A DNA stretch of 46,688 nt from Candidatus Colinaster equi (GTDB lineage: Bacteria > Bacillota > Clostridia > Lachnospirales > Lachnospiraceae), in contig JAGHVF010000022.1 in assembly GCA_018064425.1 (NCBI GenBank), positions 1 to 46,688 on the forward strand, in the 5' to 3' direction. Each line of letters opens with the position of its first letter. The stretch's first letter is position 1. Under the pieces are notes generated by a model. That model searched no databases. It was not told the DNA's origin and saw only the letters and a program-made list of their open reading frames with translations. Position numbers and translations under genes: made by a program. Below are positions 1 through 8,328 of the stretch, piece after piece.

Positions 1-163
1 GTTCTCTGAATTATTCTTACCATTCTATACCAGAGACAGTATTGAATGATGTAGGAATCTTTCAGGGTTGCATTGCTGTTTAGTTGTCAAAGTTCATTTT
101 CAAAAAAGTCACTGTTTATATGGCTTTTCTTATTTGTTTCGCTGTCGTTTTGTTTGCGACAGC
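1..163 (-). other. Probable rRNA operon leader (5' of 16S)
   Basis: Downstream of the promoter at 170-198 the minus-strand transcript first forms a 7-bp hairpin (GCTGTCG at 157-163 with CGACAGC at 141-147). It then carries a boxA-like block, TGAACTTTGACA, at 85-96, followed by ACTAAACAGCAATGCAACCC. This order (strong promoter, small hairpin, CTTTGACAACT-like antitermination block) is what I know from Clostridia upstream of 16S rRNA genes. No open reading frame is present. The 16S gene itself is not in the window, so the call depends on family resemblance only. Confidence 0.6.
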
Positions 164-169
164 TTGTTT

Positions 170-198
170 ATAATATCACCAGCAAATGATGATGTCAA
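170..198 (-). promoter_or_regulatory. Strong sigma-A promoter, probably of an rRNA operon
   Basis: On the minus strand there is a perfect -35 TTGACA (193-198), a 17-nt spacer and a -10 TATTAT (170-175). An A-rich stretch (about 200-225) sits just upstream like an UP element. Transcription would run leftward out of the window. No protein start follows within the 160 nt that remain. The promoter strength and the leader that follows fit a stable-RNA operon. The promoter itself is directly visible; the rRNA assignment is inferred from resemblance to clostridial rrn leaders. Confidence 0.75.
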
Positions 199-228
199 CA
201 CTTTTGGAATGTTTTTTTTAGTATTTTT

Positions 229-699
229 TTATTTTTGAAAAATCACTTTACATAACATTGCTAATAGGTTGTTATTGTTAACATCATTGATAATTATTGT
301 TGATACAGAACCAAGAAAACTGTGCAGTCCCAACCACAAAAGAGTCACATAAACAATACCCATCCACATTATTCCAATGGGTATTCCCAATACGCTGTCC
401 AAAAAATGAATTATTGGGAGTTTAGATGCATTCTTCACTGATTTAAGTAAGAATTTGACTATGCCGTAAACTGCGCCAAGTATCGCCATGACAATCAACG
501 TAATTACGAAATTGCGCACAGAGCCTGCTCGAAAGCTTCCAAAAAGCATAATAATAAGTGCAAGTGTCAAGACAGTTGCAACCAAAGCAATAAGATGTGT
601 AATTCCCTTAACAAGTCCACTTTTGTATCCACATACAACTCCGAGAACAGCCAAAAGCAAACCGACAATCAACGTTATATTAATAATATCCATATTCAT
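229..699 (-). CDS. CvpA-like integral membrane protein
   Basis: This 156-residue protein is almost entirely hydrophobic, with four predicted membrane helices (about residues 5-24, 30-55, 62-85 and 105-128), and it resembles the CvpA/colicin V production family in length and in the glycine-rich first helix followed by a basic loop. CvpA family members are inner-membrane proteins of unclear biochemical role linked to envelope functions. The start codon ATG overlaps the stop of the DUF5711 gene by four bases (ATGA), so the two are translationally coupled and probably act together at the membrane. It is the last gene of the pfkA-dnaX-recR operon. No clear hairpin terminator follows before the rrn-like promoter at 170-198. 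The family call is moderate because CvpA sequences are poorly conserved. Confidence 0.6.
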   Translation of the reverse strand: MNMDIINITLIVGLLLAVLGVVCGYKSGLVKGITHLIALVATVLTLALIIMLFGSFRAGSVRNFVITLIVMAILGAVYGIVKFLLKSVKNASKLPIIHFLDSVLGIPIGIMWMGIVYVTLLWLGLHSFLGSVSTIIINDVNNNNLLAMLCKVIFQK

Positions 700-1880
700 T
701 CAAATTCCAGCGTTTCAACAGCGTCTTTAGTTATCGCAATATATTTTCTGTTTGATTCGGTCGCACTCAAAAAAATGACACTATCAGGCAAGTTTCCGGA
801 ATACTTTTCAGTTCCTTCTTCATTTAACACAATAATCTGAGATTCATTGTATATTGCAATCTGTCCGTGATGAATCAATATGTCTTTGAAATCAATATCA
901 AAACCATACTCCACTGTTTTCTTACCGTTTTTCTCATACAAATCAATTCTATATTTGTGCTCTCCGGAGGTATCATAATATACCAATCCGACACCCGAAT
1001 CACCATAATATGCACCAACAATATTTTCAGCTAAAATTGTATCGGATGAACTAACCGGCTTTTTTGCTCCTTCAAAAAACATAAGGCGATTATCACCTAA
1101 TGCAAAAACATTTTCATCATCCAAAAAACCAATCATCGGTATAACGCAATCAGCATAATCATAACTGCTTACTATATGATCCGATGTATTTTCTCCGATT
1201 CCGCCAAAATTGTAGAACGTCACACTACTCCGCATAGTAGAACCGTCAATATAAAAATATGTCACGCCAAGCACTTCTCCTGACAAAGTGACCGCAACCG
1301 GATAACCTGTTTTGTCAATTGAGGCCTTAATCTCAACCAATTGAGCACCGGTATTACTATAGAGATTAATCCACGAATTATCATTATCTTCCAAGATAGT
1401 CGCTATAGTCTGATCCTTTGATACGCAAAAATCTCTTATCGGCAGATTGGTATCTATCTCCGTCTGTTTTCCGTTTCCGTCAATCAAATAAACATTGTGT
1501 CCATTGTAATCGCACACTGCAACAACACCTGAAGCCGTATGTACAATAGGATTCTGCATCTCATATGTCATATTCCAGATTACTTTACCTGTATCATCGG
1601 TCGCACTGATACCATCTCTACTATATGTAATAACACTTCCGTTGTTATTAATATATGCGTTATTTTCAAGACTTACCTTTTCTGTGCTGTTAACGATTTC
1701 AAAATCAGTGTATATTTGACTTTTATATCTTTTGACAGACAAAATCACAATCGCGGCAATTGCCACGATTGCGATTATTATCCTTATCAATACCGATATT
1801 CTATGCTTCGCTATTCTTTTAAAAAGTGATGTATCACTTTCTTCCGGTGTATTACCGGGAAAACTTGTAATTTGCGCCAT
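696..1880 (-). CDS. DUF5711 family membrane-anchored beta-propeller-like protein
   Basis: The protein has 394 residues, with one membrane helix at about residues 28-48 preceded by basic residues, so the bulk should lie outside the cytoplasm. The outer part is a series of short beta-rich repeats of about 40 residues with VYLIDGNG, INLYSNTG and IVLNEEG type turns, suggesting a propeller fold. The sequence resembles the DUF5711 family of Lachnospiraceae, whose function is unknown. It lies 19 bp after galM and overlaps the CvpA-like gene by four bases. The ribosome binding site is weak: an AAGGAA lies about 13 nt upstream of the ATG. No catalytic motif was recognised. The structural reading is inference; the coupling to the CvpA-like gene is direct. 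Confidence 0.6.
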   Translation of the reverse strand: MAQITSFPGNTPEESDTSLFKRIAKHRISVLIRIIIAIVAIAAIVILSVKRYKSQIYTDFEIVNSTEKVSLENNAYINNNGSVITYSRDGISATDDTGKVIWNMTYEMQNPIVHTASGVVAVCDYNGHNVYLIDGNGKQTEIDTNLPIRDFCVSKDQTIATILEDNDNSWINLYSNTGAQLVEIKASIDKTGYPVAVTLSGEVLGVTYFYIDGSTMRSSVTFYNFGGIGENTSDHIVSSYDYADCVIPMIGFLDDENVFALGDNRLMFFEGAKKPVSSSDTILAENIVGAYYGDSGVGLVYYDTSGEHKYRIDLYEKNGKKTVEYGFDIDFKDILIHHGQIAIYNESQIIVLNEEGTEKYSGNLPDSVIFLSATESNRKYIAITKDAVETLEFE

Positions 1881-1899
1881 TACTATCTAACAATTCCTT

Positions 1900-2931
1900 C
1901 TATACAAACTTATAAACAGTAGATGTATGGTATTCTCTCTTCGGTCCAAACACAACATCACAGAAATTATCATGATGAACAGAATCCGGATAATACTGTG
2001 TCTCCAAACACAAACCATATCTTGGATCATATATCGCGCCATCTTTACCGGCAACATGCTCAACCCAATTTGCGCTGTAGAACTGTACTCCCGGCAAATC
2101 TGTATACACCTCCATACATCTTCCTGATGCCGGATCCTTCAATACAGCAATTTTCTTCATGCTTCCATCATAATTATCAACAACATAGTTGAAATCATAT
2201 CCGTTTACTAACTTCATTTGGTCATTATCCGCTTCAATATCGGCACCAACCGCCTTTGGAGATGTAAAATCAAGCGCTGTTCCAACAACAGATGCTATTT
2301 CACCCGTCGGAATTGTTCCGGCTCCCACCGGTGTTGTCTTTGAAGCCAATATTTGCAACTCGTGTCCGAGTGCCGAACCTGACTTATGACCACCCAAATT
2401 GAAATATGAATGATTTGTCATATTGAATATCGTATTCTTATCACTGTGTGCCAAATATTCTATTTTAAGTTCATTGTCTTCTGATAACGAATAAGTCACG
2501 CTCACTTCTCTATTGCCCGGAAGGCCATACTCTCCATCTACCATTGTTGTTGTAAATGTAACAGCATTTGTTCCTTCCTTTGCAGACCACATACGTTTAT
2601 TCAATCCGTTTGGAATATCTGTATGAAGATTGTTTTCACCATCATTTTTGTCCAAAGTATACTTTACACCGTCAATTTCGCATTCAGCCTTGGCAATTCT
2701 GTTTGCACTCGGTCCGACTGTAGAACCAAAGAAACAAGTATCCTCTTTATATGCCTCAACTGTTGGGCAGGAAAGGGTTACATCTTCCTTCTTCCCATTT
2801 TTATCGGGAACATATACAGCATGAAGAATCGCACCATAATCAAGAACTTCCACTACAACACCGTTCTTATTTTCAAGAATATACTTATTTACTTCCTCAC
2901 CCTTTGCGGTCTTTCCAAAAAATGTCTTCAT
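1900..2931 (-). CDS. galM: Aldose 1-epimerase (galactose mutarotase)
   Basis: GalM interconverts alpha and beta anomers of aldoses such as galactose and glucose in the cytoplasm, feeding sugar catabolism. The 343-residue length is normal. The general-base glutamate is visible in GLCLETQYYPDS (Glu310) and the acid histidine in NHSYFNLGGH (His174). A further conserved histidine is at 103, where the usual NNLHGG loop reads NNLHTD. The start has a good site, GGAGG, seven to eight bases upstream of ATG. No signal peptide is present. It sits between recR and the DUF5711 gene in the operon that begins with pfkA, so carbohydrate and replication/repair genes are mixed. Specific sugar preference cannot be read from sequence. 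Confidence 0.9.
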   Translation of the reverse strand: MKTFFGKTAKGEEVNKYILENKNGVVVEVLDYGAILHAVYVPDKNGKKEDVTLSCPTVEAYKEDTCFFGSTVGPSANRIAKAECEIDGVKYTLDKNDGENNLHTDIPNGLNKRMWSAKEGTNAVTFTTTMVDGEYGLPGNREVSVTYSLSEDNELKIEYLAHSDKNTIFNMTNHSYFNLGGHKSGSALGHELQILASKTTPVGAGTIPTGEIASVVGTALDFTSPKAVGADIEADNDQMKLVNGYDFNYVVDNYDGSMKKIAVLKDPASGRCMEVYTDLPGVQFYSANWVEHVAGKDGAIYDPRYGLCLETQYYPDSVHHDNFCDVVFGPKREYHTSTVYKFV

Positions 2932-2951
2932 TTGCTTTCCTCCGTCAAATA

Positions 2952-3551
2952 CTATATTTCTACTCTTCCTTCCAAAGCACGTAACAACGTCACTTCGTCA
3001 ATACATTCCAGATCTCCGCCTACCGGAACACCACTGGCAATTCTGGTCACCTTTACACCTGTGGGCTTGATTAATTTGCTGATATACATAGCAGTCGTCT
3101 CACCTTCCAGACTGGAATTTGTGGCAATTATCACCTCTTTTACCACATCGTCCTGCAATCTTGATATCAATTCTTTCAACTTGATATCTCCGGGTCCAAT
3201 TCCAAGCATCGGAGAAATTGCGCCATGCAATACATGATACACGCCTTCATATTTTCCGGTCTTCTCATAAGCCGCCAAATCTCGCGAATTCTCAACAACC
3301 ATTATTACAGAATGATCTCGCTTTGCGTTGGAACATACGGGACACACACTTGCATCAGTCAACGTATAGCATTCCGAGCAATATGTCACCTTGTCTTTGG
3401 CTTCCATAATAGTCGTTGCCAAACGCTCCACTTTTGCTCTTGGCATGTTAATCAAATGAAACGCCAATCTGCCCGCCGACTTCTCACCGATTCCGGGAAG
3501 AGTTGATAATTCTTCAATCAATTTATTAATCGGTCCGCTATACATTTCCAT
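2952..3551 (-). CDS. recR: Recombination mediator protein RecR
   Basis: RecR works with RecO (and RecF) to load RecA on single-stranded gaps during recombinational repair. The 199-residue length is typical. In order it has the helix-hairpin-helix ([16 protein letters not shown], about residues 18-33), a four-cysteine zinc site (Cys58, Cys61, Cys70, Cys73) and a Toprim domain beginning at [10 protein letters not shown]. It ends with the family RVTRIA-like and LLRALEGR elements. Its ATG overlaps the TAA stop of ybaB by one base (TAATG), giving tight coupling. A second in-frame ATG two codons later is also possible. The dnaX-ybaB-recR order is the classic conserved arrangement across bacteria. 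Confidence 0.97.
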   Translation of the reverse strand: MEMYSGPINKLIEELSTLPGIGEKSAGRLAFHLINMPRAKVERLATTIMEAKDKVTYCSECYTLTDASVCPVCSNAKRDHSVIMVVENSRDLAAYEKTGKYEGVYHVLHGAISPMLGIGPGDIKLKELISRLQDDVVKEVIIATNSSLEGETTAMYISKLIKPTGVKVTRIASGVPVGGDLECIDEVTLLRALEGRVEI

Positions 3552-3898
3552 TAAAACGGTAAGCCTCCCAATCCTCCGGTTAATTTGTTCATCATTTCTC
3601 CCGAAGCACTATCAACCTGAGCAAATGCTTCATTAATTGCCGCAATAATAAGATCCTGTAACATCTCAATATCATCCGGATCCACAACATCCTCAGTCAA
3701 CTTGAGACTCTTTATTTCCTTTTTACCGGATACAGTTACCTCAACCGCACCGCCGCCGGCCTTTGCACTATACTCAGCTTCTTCCAAATTCTTCTGGCTT
3801 TCCTCCATTTGGCGCTGCATACGTTGTGCCTGTTTCATAAGATTATTCATATTACCCGGCATTCCCATTCCTCCGGGATATCCACCTCTTTTAGACAT
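3551..3898 (-). CDS. YbaB/EbfC family nucleoid-associated protein
   Basis: This is a small DNA-binding protein that typically dimerises and coats the nucleoid. The chosen start gives 115 residues. The N-terminus is glycine- and methionine-rich ([15 protein letters not shown]), followed by the conserved coiled helix with [11 protein letters not shown] and the core [16 protein letters not shown] chose the ATG at 3898 rather than an upstream in-frame codon because AAGGAGGA lies just upstream of it. This start lies inside the end of dnaX (8-base overlap), so translation is coupled. It is immediately followed by recR, the usual neighbour. Confidence 0.95.
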   Translation of the reverse strand: MSKRGGYPGGMGMPGNMNNLMKQAQRMQRQMEESQKNLEEAEYSAKAGGGAVEVTVSGKKEIKSLKLTEDVVDPDDIEMLQDLIIAAINEAFAQVDSASGEMMNKLTGGLGGLPF

Positions 3899-5477
3899 AT
3901 TCGTCCTCCTTAATACTATTATCTGTAACAATATCTATATTGATATTCTGAAAAGCCAGCAAATTGGGATTCAAACCATCTTTGCTTCCGTCTTCAGGTA
4001 ACAGTTCTACTGTAAAATCAACATCTTTTCCCGTCATTTCCTGTAGCAGATTCTTAATATAATCCTTCGAATCAACATCACTTAGGTGATTATATGCCAA
4101 TCCGTCATGTGTTACCAATTTCAGATGATTACTTTCATCTAACGACGGGTAAGCCTTTTTAAAATCGGTCCTAAACAACATTGTTGCACTTCCTACCACT
4201 CTTGACCAATTATCGACAATACCTTTCAAATCCTCCGGTAAAGCTTTGGGCAATTCACGTTTAGGATAATCAGCAACTGCATTTGAACTTACAGTCACCG
4301 CTTGATTGTTTGTAACACATACACCGTTCTCAAGCTTTTCTTCAAGCACACGAATTCTGTCCAAAAGAGAATCATCCATGCGCTCCATCTGCGGTTTACA
4401 TAACTTTATTAGCGCCATTTCAACCATAATACGCTTTTGCGATGCATAACGCATACTATTTGAAAGCTCGGAAAAAACACGAATATATCTCATCACAATC
4501 TGTGTATCACACATTCCTGCTTCTTCAACCAATCGCTCAAGATTCTCACTGGAAATATCCAGGATATCGCTTGCATTTTCAGTTGTCTGCACAATCAAAA
4601 TATTGCGAAGATACCAAGTAAAATCCAAGACAAATTGATTGAGCTCACGTCCGGACATTACAGCCTTTTCAAGAATGGATAAGCAGCCTAACACATCCTG
4701 CTTATATACCATCCTAAACAAATCACTGAATACTGCTGTATCCACGGCGCCCAATACATTAAGCACCATATCAAAAGTCAGCGTCTCACCAAAATGAAAT
4801 GCTATACACTGATCTAACAAACTCAGCGCATCACGCATTGAGCCATCAGCAACCTTTGCAATATATCTTAGCGCTCTCGGTTCAACGGAAACATTCTCTA
4901 TAGAGGTCAATTCCTCCAACCTGTCAGTAATCGTATCTACCGTTATTCTGTGGAAATCGTACCTCTGACATCTGGACAGAATAGTAATAGGTACTTTCTG
5001 CGGATCGGTAGTTGCAAGTATAAATATGCAATATGACGGCGGTTCTTCCAATGTCTTTAACAATGCATTAAATGCTCCTATCGAGAGCATATGCACCTCA
5101 TCGATTATATACACCTTATATTTACCGTCTGCCGGTGCAAAAGCCACCTCGTCAATAATTTCTCTGATATTATCTACACCGTTATTTGACGCTGCATCTA
5201 TCTCAATAACGCTCATGCTGGCTCCGGCTGCAATAGCCTTACAACTGGGGCACACGCCACACGGATTACCATCCACGGGATTCTCACAGTTTACGGTCTT
5301 AGCAAAAAGCTTTGCTACCGTTGTTTTTCCGGTACCACGCGTACCGCAAAACAAATAAGCATGTCCTACTCTATCAGCCGTTATTTGATTTTTCAGTGTT
5401 GTAACAATATGTTCCTGACCTTTGACATCTTTAAAATTGTCCGGTCTAAACTTTCTGTAAAGTGCTACATAGGACAT
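3891..5477 (-). CDS. dnaX: DNA polymerase III subunits gamma and tau
   Basis: DnaX is the ATPase of the clamp loader that places the beta sliding clamp on DNA. The 528 residues show the N-terminal AAA+ module with Walker A GTRGTGKT (residues 45-52), a zinc site (Cys64, Cys73, Cys76, Cys79), Walker B in VYIIDEVHML and sensor 1 around FILATTD. The SRC arginine-finger motif in ILSRCQRY follows, then the collar domain and a C-terminal tau-like extension rich in acidic residues. The gene starts 14 bp after pfkA and overlaps ybaB. I did not find a convincing slippery heptamer for a shorter gamma form. It lies second in the operon after pfkA. Confidence 0.97.
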   Translation of the reverse strand: MSYVALYRKFRPDNFKDVKGQEHIVTTLKNQITADRVGHAYLFCGTRGTGKTTVAKLFAKTVNCENPVDGNPCGVCPSCKAIAAGASMSVIEIDAASNNGVDNIREIIDEVAFAPADGKYKVYIIDEVHMLSIGAFNALLKTLEEPPSYCIFILATTDPQKVPITILSRCQRYDFHRITVDTITDRLEELTSIENVSVEPRALRYIAKVADGSMRDALSLLDQCIAFHFGETLTFDMVLNVLGAVDTAVFSDLFRMVYKQDVLGCLSILEKAVMSGRELNQFVLDFTWYLRNILIVQTTENASDILDISSENLERLVEEAGMCDTQIVMRYIRVFSELSNSMRYASQKRIMVEMALIKLCKPQMERMDDSLLDRIRVLEEKLENGVCVTNNQAVTVSSNAVADYPKRELPKALPEDLKGIVDNWSRVVGSATMLFRTDFKKAYPSLDESNHLKLVTHDGLAYNHLSDVDSKDYIKNLLQEMTGKDVDFTVELLPEDGSKDGLNPNLLAFQNINIDIVTDNSIKEDEYV

Positions 5478-5491
5478 CCTATATTACCGCC

Positions 5492-6565
5492 TTAATCTCC
5501 AAAACTTATTCCAAGCATCTTAGCTTCCTTGATAATTGTCGCATCAGGATCCAGCATCTTAAGCTTGCCCGCAACATCTTCAAGCGGAACCTTAACAATC
5601 TCTCTGTTTCTATATCCGACCATAAATCCATACTCACCCTCAAGTATCAACTTACCTGCCTCTGCACCTAATCGACTCGCAAACACTCTGTCATAAGGGC
5701 ATGGACTTCCGCCTCTTTGTGTATGACCCGGAACAGTTACTCGAACCTCCTGGCCGGTTCTTTCCTGAAGCAATGCCGCTACCTCATATGATACTGATGG
5801 ATATTTACTCTTTTCAAGTTTCTTCTGATATTCCTTCTTGGATAACTTCGCATCTTCTTTACTGATTGCGCCTTCCGCAACAGCTATTATCGTAAATTTG
5901 CTTCCATTCTTTTCTCTTTGTCTGACCGCATCAACAATCTTGTCTATATCATACGGTATCTCGGGAATAAGTATAATATCAGCACCACCTGCCATACCGG
6001 CATTCAATGTAAGATATCCAACCTTATGACCCATTACCTCTACAATAAAAATACGGCCATGCGAAGCTGCAGTCGTATGAATACAATCTATGCAATTGGT
6101 TGCAATATCAACTGCACTCTGAAAACCAAAGGTCATATCTGTTCCATACAAATCATTATCTATTGTCTTTGGCAAAGTGATAACATTCAACCCCTCTTCA
6201 CGTAGAAGATTGGCTGTTTTGTGTGTACCGTTTCCGCCAAGTATAACAAGGCAATCCAACTGAAGTTTATGATAATTCTGTTTCATTGCCTCAACTTTAT
6301 CAAGTCCGTTCTCATCCGGATCTTTTATCGTTTTAAAAGGAGTTCTGCTACTACCAAGAATTGTTCCGCCTACTGTTAAAATTCCGGAAAAATCTTTTCC
6401 GGTTAACATTTTGAAATTGCCGTATATCAATCCTCTGTATCCATTAAGAAAACCATATATCTCAACATCCTGTCCACTGTTGGTAAGCGACTTAACTACT
6501 CCACGCATTGCAGCATTAAGAGCCTGACAATCTCCACCGCTTGTAAGCATACCTATTCTTTTCAT
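5492..6565 (-). CDS. pfkA: 6-phosphofructokinase, Gly/Lys active-site type
   Basis: The enzyme phosphorylates fructose 6-phosphate to fructose 1,6-bisphosphate, the committed glycolytic step. I chose the ATG at 6565 (357 residues) because AAGGAGGG lies just upstream and family members begin MKRIGMLTSGGDCQALNAA. The phosphoryl-donor site reads GGNGT (110-114) and the sugar site PKTIDND (132-138). In family terms, Gly at the E. coli 104 position (here Gly113) favours ATP, while Lys at the 124 position (here Lys133) is typical of PPi enzymes and of the long ATP enzymes of group III. Asn112 replaces the usual Asp103. ATP use is therefore the better guess but not certain. It is the first gene of the operon running to the CvpA-like gene. 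Confidence 0.93.
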   Translation of the reverse strand: MKRIGMLTSGGDCQALNAAMRGVVKSLTNSGQDVEIYGFLNGYRGLIYGNFKMLTGKDFSGILTVGGTILGSSRTPFKTIKDPDENGLDKVEAMKQNYHKLQLDCLVILGGNGTHKTANLLREEGLNVITLPKTIDNDLYGTDMTFGFQSAVDIATNCIDCIHTTAASHGRIFIVEVMGHKVGYLTLNAGMAGGADIILIPEIPYDIDKIVDAVRQREKNGSKFTIIAVAEGAISKEDAKLSKKEYQKKLEKSKYPSVSYEVAALLQERTGQEVRVTVPGHTQRGGSPCPYDRVFASRLGAEAGKLILEGEYGFMVGYRNREIVKVPLEDVAGKLKMLDPDATIIKEAKMLGISFGD

Positions 6566-6614
6566 ATGTAATCCCTCCTTGCTATCATTCATATGTACAA
6601 AGCACACAGTTAAA

Positions 6615-6643
6615 TTATACCTTATTTTTGTCAGCCAAACAAG
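6615..6643 (-). promoter_or_regulatory. Promoter of the pfkA-dnaX-recR operon
   Basis: The minus strand shows TTGTTT (6638-6643), a 17-nt spacer and a consensus TATAAT (6615-6620), about 50 nt before the pfkA start. Transcription would begin near 6608. No clear terminator hairpin separates this promoter from the ABC permease gene upstream, so some read-through from the envelope cluster is possible. Confidence 0.7.
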
Positions 6644-6665
6644 AAATCAACCACGCGGGGATACT

Positions 6666-7460
6666 TTACTTACGATTTCTGTTCTTAATAACCGAAATAC
6701 CAAAAAGAATTGCAGTTACAGCAACAAGCAGACACATCGGAATGATTGCCTTACTGTAATCAGTCTCTGCACAATAGGCAAACTCCATCAAATATGTCGG
6801 TAAAAATTCGAATCCGTTAAAAAGGGATAACAAATCCGGCAAGATGATAACCACAGCCAGCAACGTTGCACACGACACAATACTGTTCTTGGCAATATCG
6901 GATAGAATAATTGCGCAAGCTGTTATAAGGCCCAAAGTCATTCCATATATCAGCGAACTCCACAAACAATCAAACCACGCATAATCACGTGATAACATAA
7001 GATTTGCTACCACGTAATACAAATTCTCAACAAGCACAAGCGTTACGGTTACTCCGATACCATATACAATACACTTGCTAAGTACAAATGTACTTTTATG
7101 ATATCCGCAATTTGACGGTACAATACGGCAACCCTTTCGTATCTCATTCGGTATCAAACCACTACACACAATTGCCACTACCAAAGTATAGAACAGCCCA
7201 ACATCTGCTGCCCAAAAGCCCATATTGTCCCTAACATTTCCCGGAACAAGTTCCCTTAGAATGTCAAACATATACTCCACCAATGTTGCCATCACAGCCG
7301 ACATATAGGGCATCAGTTTAGCCGCTATGGGAATAAACATTGTTGTAAACAACACCATTCCGCTTAACGCTACCAACGTTCCTGCAAAAATCAACCATTT
7401 TGCGGTTCTGAAATATTCTAAAATATCCTTACGGATGCATGCTCTCAGTTCCAATCTCAT
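6666..7460 (-). CDS. ABC-2 type exporter permease
   Basis: This 264-residue protein has about six membrane helices, beginning at residues 22-46 after a basic amphipathic stretch (RACIRKDILEYFRTAKW), which is the usual layout of ABC-2 permeases. It should pair with the ATPase encoded immediately upstream. The ATG at 7460 was chosen because it overlaps the ATPase stop as ATGA and has GGGAGG seven bases upstream; an in-frame ATG two codons earlier would leave only one base between the site and the start. It is the last gene of the xpaC-telA-MBOAT cluster. The substrate is unknown; given the neighbours, an envelope component or a lipid-linked compound is a guess. Confidence 0.8.
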   Translation of the reverse strand: MRLELRACIRKDILEYFRTAKWLIFAGTLVALSGMVLFTTMFIPIAAKLMPYMSAVMATLVEYMFDILRELVPGNVRDNMGFWAADVGLFYTLVVAIVCSGLIPNEIRKGCRIVPSNCGYHKSTFVLSKCIVYGIGVTVTLVLVENLYYVVANLMLSRDYAWFDCLWSSLIYGMTLGLITACAIILSDIAKNSIVSCATLLAVVIILPDLLSLFNGFEFLPTYLMEFAYCAETDYSKAIIPMCLLVAVTAILFGISVIKNRNRK

Positions 7461-8320
7461 AGACATACCTCCCTAAACAACGCATCCAAATTACTAAATT
7501 CACATGTCATATTGACTACGGGATTAGCCACGTTTTTCAATATCCCAAATAAATCCGCCTGCATTGCACGCATATCGCCGGATAACGCTTGAAACCGAAC
7601 AGTATAGTCGTCCGTCTTCTCGCATTGGACACCCTCCATTTTATCAAACAGAGTTATGTCAACCTTTTGTGCAAATTTGACTATCATCTTTGATTTATCA
7701 GCACTAATTTGATTCATTTGAATCGTTCGCTTAATTGTGCCATCACTCAAAAAGCCTACAACATCACATACTTTTTCCATATCTGCAAGAATATGAGTTG
7801 ATAGAATAACAAGCTTGCCTTCATCACGTAACTTATGAAGGATATTCATAACCTCCATTCTGCCTTGCGGATCAAGTGCCGAAGTTGGCTCATCCAACAA
7901 AACTATATCAGGATTATTCACCATTGCCGCAGCTATTCCAAGTCTCTGACGCATTCCCCTGGACATTGATGCAATCTTCACATCTGCCTGTAAATCCACC
8001 ATATCCAATAATTGCGCACATCTTGCCGCGTCAGTATTCATCAGCAGGAAATTGAGATATTCACCTGCTGTCAAATATTCAAAAAAAGCCGGAACATCCG
8101 GCAAATATCCAATCACCGGTTTTGAACCGTCTTTTGTTTCTAAAGCAACAATTCCTTCATCATATTCCAAAAGACCGCCAATAATATTAATCAATGTAGT
8201 CTTTCCGGCACCATTTCGACCGATTAAACCGAATATTTGTCCATACTCAACTTCAAGATTTACATCCTTTAACACCGTCTTCGGACCGTAGCTTTTACAT
8301 ACACCTTCTAATTTGATCAT
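7457..8320 (-). CDS. ABC transporter ATP-binding protein
   Basis: This is the nucleotide-binding subunit of an exporter. In 287 residues it shows Walker A GRNGAGKTT (about 34-42), a Q-loop region near GYLPDVPAFFEYLT, the signature MSRGMRQRLG, Walker B IVLLDEPTSALDP and the H-loop STHIL. The last 80 residues form a small C-terminal domain of the type seen in drug or antimicrobial-peptide exporters. It starts 8 bp after the MurD-like gene with AGGGGA upstream and overlaps the permease by four bases, so the two form one transporter. The cargo cannot be told from sequence. Confidence 0.92.
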   Translation of the reverse strand: MIKLEGVCKSYGPKTVLKDVNLEVEYGQIFGLIGRNGAGKTTLINIIGGLLEYDEGIVALETKDGSKPVIGYLPDVPAFFEYLTAGEYLNFLLMNTDAARCAQLLDMVDLQADVKIASMSRGMRQRLGIAAAMVNNPDIVLLDEPTSALDPQGRMEVMNILHKLRDEGKLVILSTHILADMEKVCDVVGFLSDGTIKRTIQMNQISADKSKMIVKFAQKVDITLFDKMEGVQCEKTDDYTVRFQALSGDMRAMQADLFGILKNVANPVVNMTCEFSNLDALFREVCL

Positions 8321-8328
8321 AAATTCCC

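Noticed and set aside
2623..3237. A 204-codon plus-strand reading frame across galM and recR
   Set aside because: It runs antisense through the ends of two certain genes and has no recognisable domain.
4140..4170. Possible dnaX frameshift site (TTTTAAAAAG)
   Set aside because: The heptamer does not fit X XXY YYZ in the dnaX frame and lies too near the 3' end to make a gamma-length product.
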